The notes under the pieces were generated by a model, which was not told the DNA's origin, did no database searches, and saw only the letters and a program-made list of their open reading frames with translations. Below, piece by piece: positions 22,578-33,295 of a stretch of 64,000 nucleotides of DNA; positions within the stretch are counted from its first letter, which is position 1; the number at the start of each line of letters is the position of its first letter. This DNA comes from Fragilaria crotonensis (lineage: Eukaryota > Bacillariophyta > Fragilariophyceae > Fragilariales > Fragilariaceae), in NCBI GenBank assembly GCA_022925895.1, contig JAKSYS010000312.1:1-64000 (forward strand). The letters are read 5' to 3'. The position numbers and the translations under genes are program-made.

Positions 22578-25500
22578 TCACACCAACCGCAGAAACTTCT
22601 GTAGTTTCGTTCCTCGAACTTGCTTTCTTAAGTAAAAAGGAAGGTCAACCATTCCTCCATGCTTCGAAATATCGATCGATTGTTTGAATGCACGCCCCAA
22701 GGCCTTGATGTCCTGCTCAGAACTGCCGTGATTTATGCTCTTGCAGTAAGCGTTATGAAGAGCCTCAGTAAGGCGACTGCGCTCCACCAGACGATCTGTG
22801 TCAACCAAGTAACACTGCACAGGATCCAACCATTTTTGTGATAGCCCTTGCAAATAGCTTTCCGCCCAAGTCCAGCCTTCACATCGTAAAAGATCTTTCT
22901 CTTGGGCATACCTTGCAAGTTTTTCTCGGTTTTCCTGCACCTCGTTCTCGCGCAATTCCAACACTGACTCCCAGTCAACTTCACCATGATCCCAAATCAC
23001 ACGGACTTGCAAATCCCCGTCGCGCTCATCGTGCTCTAGTATTTCTGCCAATTCTGAAGGTCTGATGAAATCTTTGGTCCATTCCCATCCACGAGTCCCC
23101 AGCAAGTCTTGCACCCGGGCATACTCCGCAACAACTTGTGCGTTCGCCTCATCATTACGAAAACCATGGATACGTTCCCACGTGGGGGTACTCGCGAACT
23201 GCCATTCAATTAGGATCTCGGCTTTCACACCAAGACCTCGGTGATCATGGATCTTCACGATAAAGTCACGATCGCCGAGGACCTCGCTCTTGGTTAACGA
23301 CCATCGACCGTGGGCCAGGAAGTCACAGAGGTAGCCACCTTGATCGTCTTGACGGATCGTTATACCATGAAGAAGCTTTCCATCTTTTATGGTTGTCACA
23401 TCTTGACCAATAAGGTCATCTTGGGCATCCTCGACATCGTCATTAGTGTTCATGAGTCGTTCTGGAGAGATATGGTGCAAAATCTCTTGATCCCAACACA
23501 AGAAGTACGGGTCGCCATCCAGATCACCATCGGCTATGCTTTCCGGCAAAGAACACCCGGCAGCGCCATTTGGGGTGGCAAAAATCAGCAAACCAAAACT
23601 AATCGAACATAAATGTTTCCAGTCTTCGACAGGCATGCTGGCAGGCTTATGGCTTACCACTGGGAGCACCTTCACATCACTGGGTTCCGTGCAGGGGCAT
23701 CGAGTAATAAACATCTGGTGCTTGTTGTTGGCAGTGTCATAGCCAACACCGACTCCAGTGACAAAGATAGAACCTGCCGGAAGGCATCCTGTTGGATCTG
23801 CCACTCCAACACAAAACGCCCAGTGTTTGCGATTCCAGTCCTGACTAGCATCTTTGCTGAACTTTTCCACAACCTCACTTGGAACACCTACGAGAACCAT
23901 GAGGCTCTTAATCATGGGTGACATCGGGCGAAGATCCTTTATTGCACTCGGTGGTGGGTTGGCTAGATTTGGGTTGAGGTGTCGGTTCAACATCCGGCTA
24001 GAATTAGAAGGGGAAACTCCATTGCAAAGAACGAACACATCTGTATCTGTCCTTGTTTTTTCGGGTGATGGCCTCACTTTCAGCATTGAGTGTGGCAATT
24101 GGATCCGAGTGATGCGGTTCTTGGCCATTAGCATTCCCTTGAAGTGTCCGAGGGCCTTAGAATAAATACGAACCTGTATAGCTGCAATGTCAGCGGTTCC
24201 AACCAATTGAACAAGGTATTCGACCGGATGAAGCCACAACCCACGTGGTGGTTCTCCTCGATAAGTTCAAAGTCATCAATATTCCTGAGCCATACGCGGG
24301 GAATCCCGCTTTGTCGGTGCTTGCTGGGCTTACCATCATCTCAAGCCGACTTGCTGCCTTGCATGGTGGTTGCAAGGCAGCGAAGTCTCCGAGCTGGTTT
24401 AATGCCTTTTGAAGTTCACAATGATCCATCGCGACATAAAGGCTTTGGCATAACCTTTAGATCCATGGATTGAATCCTTCCATATTGGTTGCTTGGAGTC
24501 GCGCTTTTCATGCTTTACTGCTACGATTGAATACGTGCGGCCTGCAAATCGAAAGCTTTGGTCAAGGGGCTTCTTCGATGGAAGTTTGATTGTTTTGATG
24601 ATAAGCTTTCCATCAAACACATGCCGAAGAAAAAACTGGTCTGTGCTTTCACTCAACATCAGGGCGTCTCACGACTTGCTTCCAAGGGTTCAAATCAGGT
24701 AAGGCTTCCTCTCGATTGTTTTTGATGGGGGCAGGACACCACACCATGGCCAGTATCACACAGGATGGTTCCTCTCTATGCGTGGTTTCATTGGAAACGA
24801 ATCCCTTAAATGATCATTCAGAAAAGCTTCCTCCTTTATCCTGATTCTGGACCTTGTCACTCTAACCACAGGCATTTCCTCGGCGGACTTCTTCTTTGAC
24901 TTCAATTCTTGAGAACAAGCCACATGAATCATCATCGCTTGCAGTCTCCTGCGCTTGCCTCGGTTGAATTCCGGTCACTGGCATCGAAAGGCATTCATTG
25001 GCCTGGATTTTTTCGTCCTCCTCGTCGCTCTTCGAAAATATTCCAGATGAGTCATCGTCGTACACATTCGTCTGTTTCATCATCTTCTGGAATGTTGTCA
25101 CTCCTTCGTCGTCATCATCGTCACTCTTCGAAAACAAGCCAGACGAGTCATCATCGCTGACAGTCATCTTTTTCGGCATCGTCTGGGATCTTTTCTCCCC
25201 TTCGCTTAAGCATCCTTCATCTTCACTCTTCGAAAACAAGCCAGACGAGTCATCATCTCTCACATTTGTCTGATTCTGGACCATCTGGGATCCTGCCATC
25301 CCTTCGTCTACTTCATCTTCACTCTTCGAAAACAAGCCAGACGACTCATCATCGTTGACAGTCGTCTTTTTCTGCATCATGTGCGATGTTTTCACACCTT
25401 CGCGTAAGCACCCTTCATCTTCACTCTTCGAAAACAAGCCAGACGAGTCATCATCGTTCACAGTCGTCTTGTTCTGCATCTTGTGTGATCTTTCCACCCC

Positions 25501-26023
25501 TTCGCCTAAGCCTCCTTCATCGTCACTCTTCGAAAACAAGCCAGACGAGTCATCATCGTTCACAATCGCTTGTTTCTGTATCTTCTGGGGTTTTGTCAAT
25601 TTTTCTTCTCCTTCATCGTCGCCCTTTGAAAACAAGCCAGACCAGTCATCATCGTTGACTGTCATCCGTTTCTGTATCTTGTGTGTTCTTTTCACCCCTT
25701 CGCCTAGGCATCCTTCGTCATCACTTTTCGTAGACAAGCCGGATGAGTCAAGAGCATTCATAATCGTTTGTTTCCGCATCTTCAGGGATGTTTTCACTCT
25801 ATGACTTCCTTCTTCTTCCTCTGAAGACAAGCCGGATGAGTCGTCATCGTTGACAGTCTCCTCTTTCTGCATCTTCTGTGATTTCTCCTCTTCATCATCT
25901 TCCCTGTTCGTAAGCAAACCAGATGAGTCATCATCATTTTTCGTCGTCTGGTTCTGATTTTTCTGGGATCTTTTCACTCCATCGCCTCCTTCATCTCCAC
26001 TCCTCGTAAACAAACCAGACGAG

Positions 26024-26066
<43 letters not shown>

Positions 26067-26820
26067 TCACCGTCGCTTGCTTCTGAATTTTCTGGGATCT
26101 TGTCAACCCTTCGTCATGCGAGTCACCATCGTTCATAATCTGTTGCTTCTGCATTATGTGGGATATAGTAACTCGTTGCAAGGTAGGTTCATTAATCTGA
26201 ACCTTGTCGCCATTTTTGTCTCCCTCATCTTCAATGTTTGTAAACAAGCCAGAAGGCAAAGAGTTGTCGTCGTCGCCGTCGTCATCATTATCATTGATTT
26301 CTTCTTGCGTTGCCACTGAATGTGCATCACCCTGATCTCCATCGTCATCTGAAAAGAGACTACTAACATGAGACTGGGAATCCTGTTCTCCGTCATCCAT
26401 CGCACCACCTTGCATCCTACCTGCGGATGCATTTGTTTCGACGACCTGGTTGTTCATTGCATCGTCACCACCTTGCTGATGAACCACATTGGAAGTGTCC
26501 ACACCAATTTGTCTCATATTCTTTCGTAACGATGGAGTCACGATTGGTGATGTTTCTCCACAAGGATGATTGTCATTGGTACAATCATCGCTGCCAATGT
26601 TCTCGTGATGATGACGTTTTGCTTTCTTGCTTGGCCGTTCCAGTGATGATGATGATGATGATGAAGATCCACCTACGTTGCTGCGGCGATGATCAGTGTC
26701 GCTCGTCGTGCCGGCAGTGTTGTCCACTTCACCATCATCAGTTGCTGTGACCACCGGCGACGGAGAAGGGGAATCATGCTGCTTTGGATGTTTCAGGTAT
26801 CTCACAGTGCGAGTCACCAT
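22578..26820 (-). CDS. RNA-dependent RNA polymerase with acidic repeats and chromo-like modules
   Basis: Second eukaryotic-type RdRP. The core on minus from 24239 shows SPMIKSLMVLVGVPSEVV, GVADPTGCLPAGSIFVTGVG, MFITRCPCTEPSDVKVLP and ADGDLDGDPYFLCWD near 23.52 kb with the catalytic DxDGD. After it come two similar modules of about 60 residues (VKAEILIEW...GWEWTKDF and LQVRVIWDHG...GWTWAESYL, about 23235-22860), resembling the chromo-like tails of diatom retroelement integrases. Upstream, 26820-24862 encodes 652 residues with about 13 acidic repeats around DDDSSGLFSKSDDEG. The intervening DNA keeps coding through a few one-base frame changes (near 24.88, 24.77 and 24.66 kb), so I read a single gene; a separate acidic-protein gene is the alternative. 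It may copy RNA into double-stranded precursors, perhaps at chromatin. The ATG at 26820 is the first in frame. Confidence 0.72.
24900..26265 (-). repeat. In-gene repeat array encoding acidic SSGLF modules
   Basis: About thirteen degenerate direct repeats, each roughly 90-125 bases and encoding variants of DDDSSGLFSKSEDEG followed by a basic/polar spacer ending in QKQTTVN. The central copies are the most alike, suggesting expansion by unequal exchange or slippage. A CAT/ATG trinucleotide run at about 26018-26066 encodes an Asp tract at one end. Confidence 0.8.
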
Positions 26821-28010
26821 TGAGACTATGAAGGAGCAAATAGAGTTGTTGTTGTTGTTTTATTACAGAGGACAGTCCTCAAGAGCTTTGGAAAGAAATG
26901 AGTCTTCAATGTTATATATGATATATAGTGGGCAACAAAATCCAAGAAAACAAGATACGTTGTCTGCTTTGGTGTACAACGGATGTCTAACATACAGAGG
27001 TACATCTACTACTGCTCAAGTACCAGTGTACAATGTACACGAGTTATGGTATGCATACAAATGGATCGATCGCCGCTATGGTGCACTCCGAGAGTCGAGA
27101 GCATACATACACTCCAGCACGAGTACAACGCACCAATGAGAACAAAGTATGCATACATGTGTATTCTTCTAAGCATATCTAACAGTACTCGTACACCGTT
27201 GGCTCCTACATACCTGGTACAATGGAGCTCAATTTGATATTGCGCGTTTCTGAAGTGTATGCATACTCAAATGAGTTTAATGGGGCAAGCCGGACAGCTC
27301 GTCCTGTGCAGATCGGAAATCGGAACAACGTCGCTGACACCGCTTGACAGCAACGACCTGCTTGCTGTCAAGAGTCAAGAGGCACGAGTCAAGGCAATGG
27401 CCTGCCTGCAATTCGAACATCGGCGTGGCACGTGGCACAGCATCCCCTGCCCCTGCCGATCCTCAACAACACTCAATACTCCTTCCGCTGTTTCGCACTT
27501 CGTATGCATATATCTAGAACGCCAGTGCGCTGTGCGCCAAAACGGTTTAAAACGTTAACGCGAAAAGAAGCAAAGTTGTGAGTTGTGATAACTGAGGTGT
27601 GAATTGAGCCCAAACTCCAAACTACTGCTGTCCTACTAGTAGCTTAGCAGAGACAGAGTAGTACTTGTAGTTGGCGCTTCGCATCAATGTACAATTTAGA
27701 ACATGCAATAAGCATCCGCATCACTTATTCCCGGAGTGTTGCCCACGTGTGAGAGACAAACCCAGTTCCTTTTACAATGCACCAATCGGCAAGCCGCGGA
27801 AACTAACCGAATTCTAATAGGAGCTAGAAAAATGGAGATGGTAAAGCGCAACCTTTGCATAACACATTAGATTCAACCTGGAATCGACTCGTCACTACCA
27901 CGCAGGCTCGTTTGTTGCGTCGGCTTGGCCTAGAGGGTTCATCATTTTAACTGACTCGCTGAAATAAAAAGTGGCCATACGCATCAATATACATTGGAAC
28001 AAGTACAGAC
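26821..28010. other. Intergenic, GTAC and GTATGCATAC rich
   Basis: No supported gene in 1.2 kb. From 26,925 to 27,270 there are several GTATGCATAC-type palindromes and GTAC tetramers. The rest (27.3-28.0 kb) is unremarkable, and short open frames have no recognisable similarity. It should contain the promoter of the second RdRP (minus) and the 3' end of the WG paralogue C. Confidence 0.5.
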
Positions 28011-29831
28011 TTATTCAAGCGGAGCGCCGCGGTGACCATTCGAGGATCGACGATTCGATGCCATGCTCCTGTTCCGGGAATTGGTTGCTTGATTTGGTGC
28101 ACTCCCTGCCGCATTTCCCCATATGTTGTACCTCACCCTAGTCGACGATGCTGCCCAAGCATAAATGGAATCCACGCCATCATTCGACACGACGTTTTCG
28201 GATTCTGCGTCATTGGCAGTGTCAGTGGGGATACCCCACGTAGATTTGCCACCCCAAGATGACTTGAATTGTCGAGGTCGCAAGTGTGACCCGGTGTCGG
28301 CCGAGGCAGCCGCACTAGTCGCACCACTGACAATTCGTTGGAGCATTACTTGCATCCGCTTCTCCTGCCCTGTCTTTCTCAAAGGCGGCTGTTGCTGCTG
28401 CTGCGCTACAGCAGGAGCTGATTGTTGCTCCGAGTTGGTGTTTTTGGTTCCTTTCTCCGCTTGCGTCATAGTCGTGGTGGTGGTGGTGGCTTGACTTTCA
28501 GTAGCCGTCATGGTGCGGAATCGAGTGGCGGCAATGTTGCACTCGTGAATCAATCGAGGATGCTTCAGCTTGTTTGCCATTTCACTCGCCTAGATTGTAT
28601 AAAAGAAATAGACATGAGGTGAGAGAAGGCTTAAGGCATGGGACTGGAATGTGAACGAAAATGGGACACGCATCAAGACACAGAGGATCATTCGGGGCCA
28701 TACATACCTGCTCCAACCCAAGCATGAAATCAATTCCGTACTTCTTCGGGTCCTTAATTTTGTCCAATGCCGATTTTGACTTCAACACTTTGCACTGGGC
28801 ACTAAACTTACAAAACTCCAGGAGTAGCTCTGCCAGCAACGATGTCTTGAGGTCATGGTCGGCCGTCTTGTCTGCGTCGTTGGATTCCGAGACCTTTTCA
28901 AATTCGCCGATGAGTGTCACCGCCTGATTCCTCCACGTCTCACAATAGATTTTGACACCAAGCTCCTGATCCTTGGTTTCGCCTTTTCGAATATAGTCTT
29001 TTCATACTTTGTAATTACCTTGGAATCATCCGTCTTGTCAATTTGTTGTTGTTGTGCATAGATATTTGTAAAGACGAGTGCCACCAAGACTTTGTATTCC
29101 CAACTCTGGATTTTGGACGGTCTCATTTTTCAACAATGAACCGTTCTGCAGATTCATTGCTTCCAAAGGCATAGCCGGCGGCTCTGACTTCTGCCATGCT
29201 TGTGTACTCGTGCACCTCCTTCTTCAGGTATGGTAGCATATCATCCTGCACATGCATTCATAGTTATGGATGTAGAGAAACACACATACACAGATGGAAC
29301 CAAGGAAAGATATGAGCACAAACAAACAACAGCAACAGGGTTTTGGAGACGAACTAGTTGTGAGTTTTGTCGACAGGAAAAAGGTGAATTTGCAAGCACA
29401 CGACAATGATCCAAACTCACCAGGGCTTCCTTCATCCGGAGTGGCTGAAAGGTTGTTTGAGTCAATATCTCAATCTTGCGCTGTTTCTTGTTGATTGGAG
29501 TTACGTCCTCGTTTTCATCGTCTTGATCGTTATCGAAACTGGGATCCTGAACAATGACATTATCGTCGTCATCGTCATCATCCGAGTCAATGATTTTCTT
29601 GTTCCGAGATTTACTAATAGGATTCGTAGTTGTTGTATCAGTGGAAATCTTCTTTCTGCTTGAGGTTTCAACGTCTGACTTGCCAATTCTTGGTTTTGAC
29701 GGCATCGTCGATGTCGGCGTCGTATCTCCATCATGTCTTAATTTCTTGATTCTGCGATGACTTTCTGTTGCGGACTCCTTGTCTTGGCGGTCCATCATTG
29801 TTGTAGACTTGGCAATGTGACCTCTCTTCAT
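28011..29831 (-). CDS. WG-motif protein, N-terminally short (paralogue C)
   Basis: Paralogue of the gene at 2.7-6.3 kb with the same exon borders: exon 29831-29421, exon 29245-28708, exon 28589-28011. Shared blocks: TTFQPLRMKEAL at the first donor, the SWEYKVLVALVFTNIY helical region, LLLEFCKFSAQCKVLKSKSALD, KKYGIDFMLGLEQ, and the WG segment SWGGKSTWGIPTD...NIWGNAAG. It lacks the N-terminal 400 or so residues and the C-terminal Gly/Arg-PAWMT repeats of paralogue A. Its first exon is rich in Ser/Thr/Lys and contains an Asp run (IIDSDDDDDDD). In the middle exon the frame slips twice by one base, each at an A-run (about 29126-29130 and 28984-28987); restoring one A at each would recover family sequence. 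Either this is a young pseudogene or both are sequence errors. The start at 29831 is the first ATG; an upstream exon is possible. Confidence 0.7.
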
Positions 29832-31180
29832 GATATGAACGAATGGCAATAAGGATGATGATGAAGAGCACCTAATGTACGACTGGTGTGTTAGTATTTT
29901 TCGGGATGAATGAGTTAGACTAATTCGACGACAGGAATCATCACGCCCACTTTGGATCCAACCCTGGTTTGTTTACTTGAACTTCCTCGCGACACTTTAC
30001 CCACGAAAATCGAACAAGGTTTCTAAATATATGCATTTTATTGTTAAAAATACAGAAATGAACTTTTAGATTTTTATACAGTAGATACACACCTTGCGCT
30101 TCCGTCGTCCGAAAATCTTGTGGCAGTTTGCGGATGCATGATACAGTACACTTAGTCCAGTACTAAATACTCGTACGGTGCACCTGAAGTACTTGTACTC
30201 GTACACCGAAGTAGTATCATACAATATGCATAGTGAAAGGGAGTGTATGCCATAAGTTATGTGATGGTACATGTAGTAGTACAATACTCCAGAGTAGGTA
30301 CTTGTACTGGTAGAGTATGCAAGAAAGCACCAACTCCGGACTCCGGATGCAGGTTGCGGACCGGTATCTGGAGTGGTAGTAACCGGTGGGAAAAACGCCA
30401 TAAAAACGGCCATGTGTAAACTCGTTCTACGATACTACAGTACCAGGTACTCAGTACACTTTTCAACGTTTCATGTAAAAGATGATATCTTTGCCACGCT
30501 ATGCATACATACCAGTTCGGCTTCATGCTTGTACTCCAGTGCCGTGGAGTCTACTAGAGGGAAAGCATGCGTATATGTGTGTATATAAGTCGTTAATGTT
30601 GATAACCTCTCACATGTATTTAGTGAGTGAGATTAACCCTGCAATAGTCATGGGTCACGGCAGCTTGGCTCTCCTTCGATGCCTTCTCATGACGGAGGTC
30701 CTTCAAACTTCCAACCACATTCATTTGCTATAGACCTACTCAACGTACCGACCCAACTCTGCAAAGTCCCAACCATACGCCATACGTCATACATTTACCG
30801 TCCTCACACCTCTTGTGGTTATTGGTAGGGGTGTTGTGGTGCTGCTGACATCGTATCATTCATTCTGGCTTTAGTTGGCGAGACTCGTTGTGTTTCTCGA
30901 CTCAGATTTGACAATAGACTCTTCAACCTGTCGTGGTATTGGTATTGATATCGGTAGGAGTATCAACGATAATCTTCTGCTGAGTGCCAGTGAAGTAATC
31001 CAGAGTACAACCTTCTGTCACTCTGTTTGCACTGATTGGACTTCTGGCGAGGTAGACATTGACGTTGATTCTGCCATTGACGTGGACTCTAAATCATCTG
31101 TACCCTACGGCAACACTTTTGCTACTCTGAATCGACTTGTTTGTTCTCTTGATCTCGACGCTGTCACTAAAAACCTAAAC
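29832..31180. other. Divergent intergenic region, paralogue C / ELMO copy 1
   Basis: About 1.35 kb between two divergent genes, so it must hold both promoters. A GTAC-rich tract runs from 30,130 to 30,570. The part from 30,870 reads open into the ELMO frame, but without an ATG until 31181, so it is probably 5' leader. The whole stretch recurs at 33.3-34.58 kb. Confidence 0.5.
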
Positions 31181-32873
31181 ATGTCAACTTCAACCTCCAT
31201 CATCAACAACAACAATGACGAACACGGCACAACAACGTCTCGCCAACAAGACGGAGAGGAACAACAATTATTTGGAAATTTCACCCGCTCGGCACAAACT
31301 GTCTTTGGCAATACGGGTCGTGCCATTTCCAATTTCCTTCCCAATCCTCCCATGTCCTTGCCATTCATTCAGCCTAAAAAATTTGACTTGCCGGATAAAA
31401 ATGTCGCATCGCAAGTCCTCATGTACCGGCAGCTGTTGCATACGAATTGTCGTCCTGGTCTGAAATTGTCGCGTCCGTATCAGAATACAGCCGCCCAACG
31501 TGCTGTGCTGCACATGCCATGGTGGGAACAGGGGATTTTGGAAACAAACAAAATGGTGATTTCGTACGATAATCTCGTGGTGCGATTGTGGATGCATGGT
31601 GCCATTATGCCATTTGCCGATTTGTTGGGAACTCCAGTTGAAACGTATATTAATGAAGATGGATTACCACCCATTCCACATGAATATTGGGTAGAACGAC
31701 TGGGATTTCAACAACCGGATCCAGTTACGGACTTTCGATCGGGAGGCGTCTTGAGTTTGGCCATGATGGTACACATGTGAGTTTCATTGGAATTATCAAA
31801 AATGCGTTAAAGGTGCTTGTCTTCATGATTGCTCACTCATTTTGAATTCACCCCTTGATACAAATGTGTATTGCACATTGCACACTACTACGATACACAG
31901 GGTCGAATCTTGCTTGCCGACAGTCAAGCGTTTCCATTCTCCTGACGGAGACGCCTCGGTATTACCCTTTGGCATTACCTGCATCAATGTGACAGACATG
32001 ATGGCCAAATTCCTCATGCTGGCCAAATCTACCGACAAGCTGGAGGCCTTGATGAGTCAAAAGCCATTTTGGAGAATGTTTGCCGATCCCAATGCCATTT
32101 TGGCATTGCAAGAACTTTCCATGCAAATGTTGTGCAATGTCGTTGTGGAAATGAATCGAGAACGATGCATTCCATCCAGCAACAATAATAACAATAACGC
32201 AACAGCTGCTGCTTCCAATAACATGATGCCTGGTGGCAGTAATGATAATGCCAATCGACCCGTTTCGGTTTTTGATTTTGCCGAAATCTTGGAACGCACC
32301 GAGCGTCGTGTTCGAGATGATTTGCTTGGTGCCGGTCCCAGTACCGTGGAAGAATTAAGATCCATTGCGGCATCGTTGGCCAGCAAATATCAACACCAAT
32401 TGGAAGAAAAGGAACGAAAAGCTGGAATCAATATGGCAAACATGAACAACAACAATAATAGGAACAATCCAGTCCAAAATGCCGTGGCGGGTGCATCGAA
32501 TATCGCTGGATCGGCAGTGGCGGGTGCATCGAATATCGCCGGTTCGGCAGTGGCTGGTGCATCGAATATAGCCGGATCGGCAGTGGCAGGTGCAACGAAT
32601 ATGGCCGCAGGTATGTTCGAAAAGATCAAGGGCGCCAAATTGCCAAATCCATTGGCACGCAACCAGCAGAGCAACAACAACAACACGGACACTGTGCCTA
32701 GTCCTACCATTGTGGATATTCCACCACGGGATGCTGCTGTCACATCCCAGCGACCAATGGTCGATTTGCTGAGTGGCAGCAATGAGGGTGACACCCCCAC
32801 GATTGGAGACGGAATATTTGTGAGCTTTTCTGTAGACTGGAAAAAGGCTGAATTTGAAAAGAAACGACAATGA
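31181..32873 (+). CDS. ELMO-domain protein, copy 1 (chimeric C-terminus)
   Basis: Two exons (31181-31776, 31901-32873; GT-AG, the ATG at the junction is split) encode 522 residues. The ELMO/CED-12 domain is recognised by VERLGFQQPDPVTDFRSGG followed by SLAMMVHM and VLPFGITCINVTDMMAKFL. Relatives act on small GTPases (as GAPs for ARF/ARL or, with DOCK proteins, as RAC activators), so a role in membrane traffic or cytoskeleton is likely. N-terminus: Asn/Ser-rich. After the domain come Asn runs and three to four tandem 11-residue repeats AVAGASNIAGS, likely an amphipathic helix. The last 20 or so residues (GIFVSFSVDWKKAEF...) do not match copy 2; they come from reading across the duplication junction into the antisense of paralogue C. 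This copy has therefore lost the native tail but is otherwise open. Confidence 0.85.
32481..32612 (+). repeat. 33-bp coding minisatellite in ELMO copy 1
   Basis: Four tandem 33-base units encode AVAGASNIAGS (three times) and AVAGATNMAAG. The same array is present in copy 2 at 35916-36047, so it predates the duplication. Confidence 0.85.
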
Positions 32874-32884
32874 TCCAAACTCAC

Positions 32885-33295
32885 CAGGGCTTCCTTCATC
32901 CGGAGTGGCTGAAAGGTTGTTTGAGTCAATATCTCAATCTTGCGCTGTTTCTTGTTCGTTGGAGTTACTTCCTCGTTTTCATCGTCTTGTTCGTTATCGA
33001 AACTGGGATCCTGAACAATGACAATATCGTCGTCATCGTCATCATCCGAGTCAATGATTTTCTTGTTCCGAGATTTACTAATAGGATTCGTAGTTGTTGT
33101 ATCAGTGGAAATCTTCTTTCTGCTTGAGGTTTCAACGTCTGACTTGCTAATTCTTGGTTTTGACGGCAAGGTCGATATCGGCGTTGTATCTCCATCGTGT
33201 TTTAATTTCTTGATTCTGCGATGACTTTCTGTTGCGGACTCCTTGTCTTGGCGGTCCATCATTGTTGTAGACTTGGCAATGTGACCTCTCTTCAT
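32885..33295 (-). pseudogene. Truncated first exon of paralogue C
   Basis: Nearly identical to 29421-29831: same ATG (MKRGHIAKSTTMM), same length of 411 bases, same splice donor. The duplication breakpoint removed everything after the first 75 or so bases of the intron, so the remaining exons are missing. If spliced at all it could only read on into the antisense of ELMO copy 1. Its end lies 11 bases from the ELMO copy 1 stop, in convergent orientation. Confidence 0.8.

Larger units (their letters stand above)
29343..32802. repeat. Tandem duplication, unit 1
   Basis: First of two direct copies about 3.45 kb long. It starts inside the first intron of paralogue C and ends inside the last exon of the ELMO gene. 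Boundaries carry the short shared string TTGGAGA. Copies are very similar in coding parts and diverge by indels in the GTAC-rich intergenic part. Confidence 0.85.

Noticed and set aside
25355-25804. Plus-strand Ser/Phe-rich repeat ORFs at 24.9-25.8 kb
   Set aside because: They are antisense shadows of the acidic repeat array on the minus strand; the repeat phase creates open frames in several registers.
30875-31180. Longer ELMO start at 30875
   Set aside because: The frame is open but begins with TTG; the first ATG is at 31181 and is conserved in copy 2, so the upstream part is treated as leader.
32885-33295. The paralogue C exon copy as an independent gene
   Set aside because: It retains one exon and a splice donor, but the duplication breakpoint cut away the rest, so it is listed as a pseudogene.
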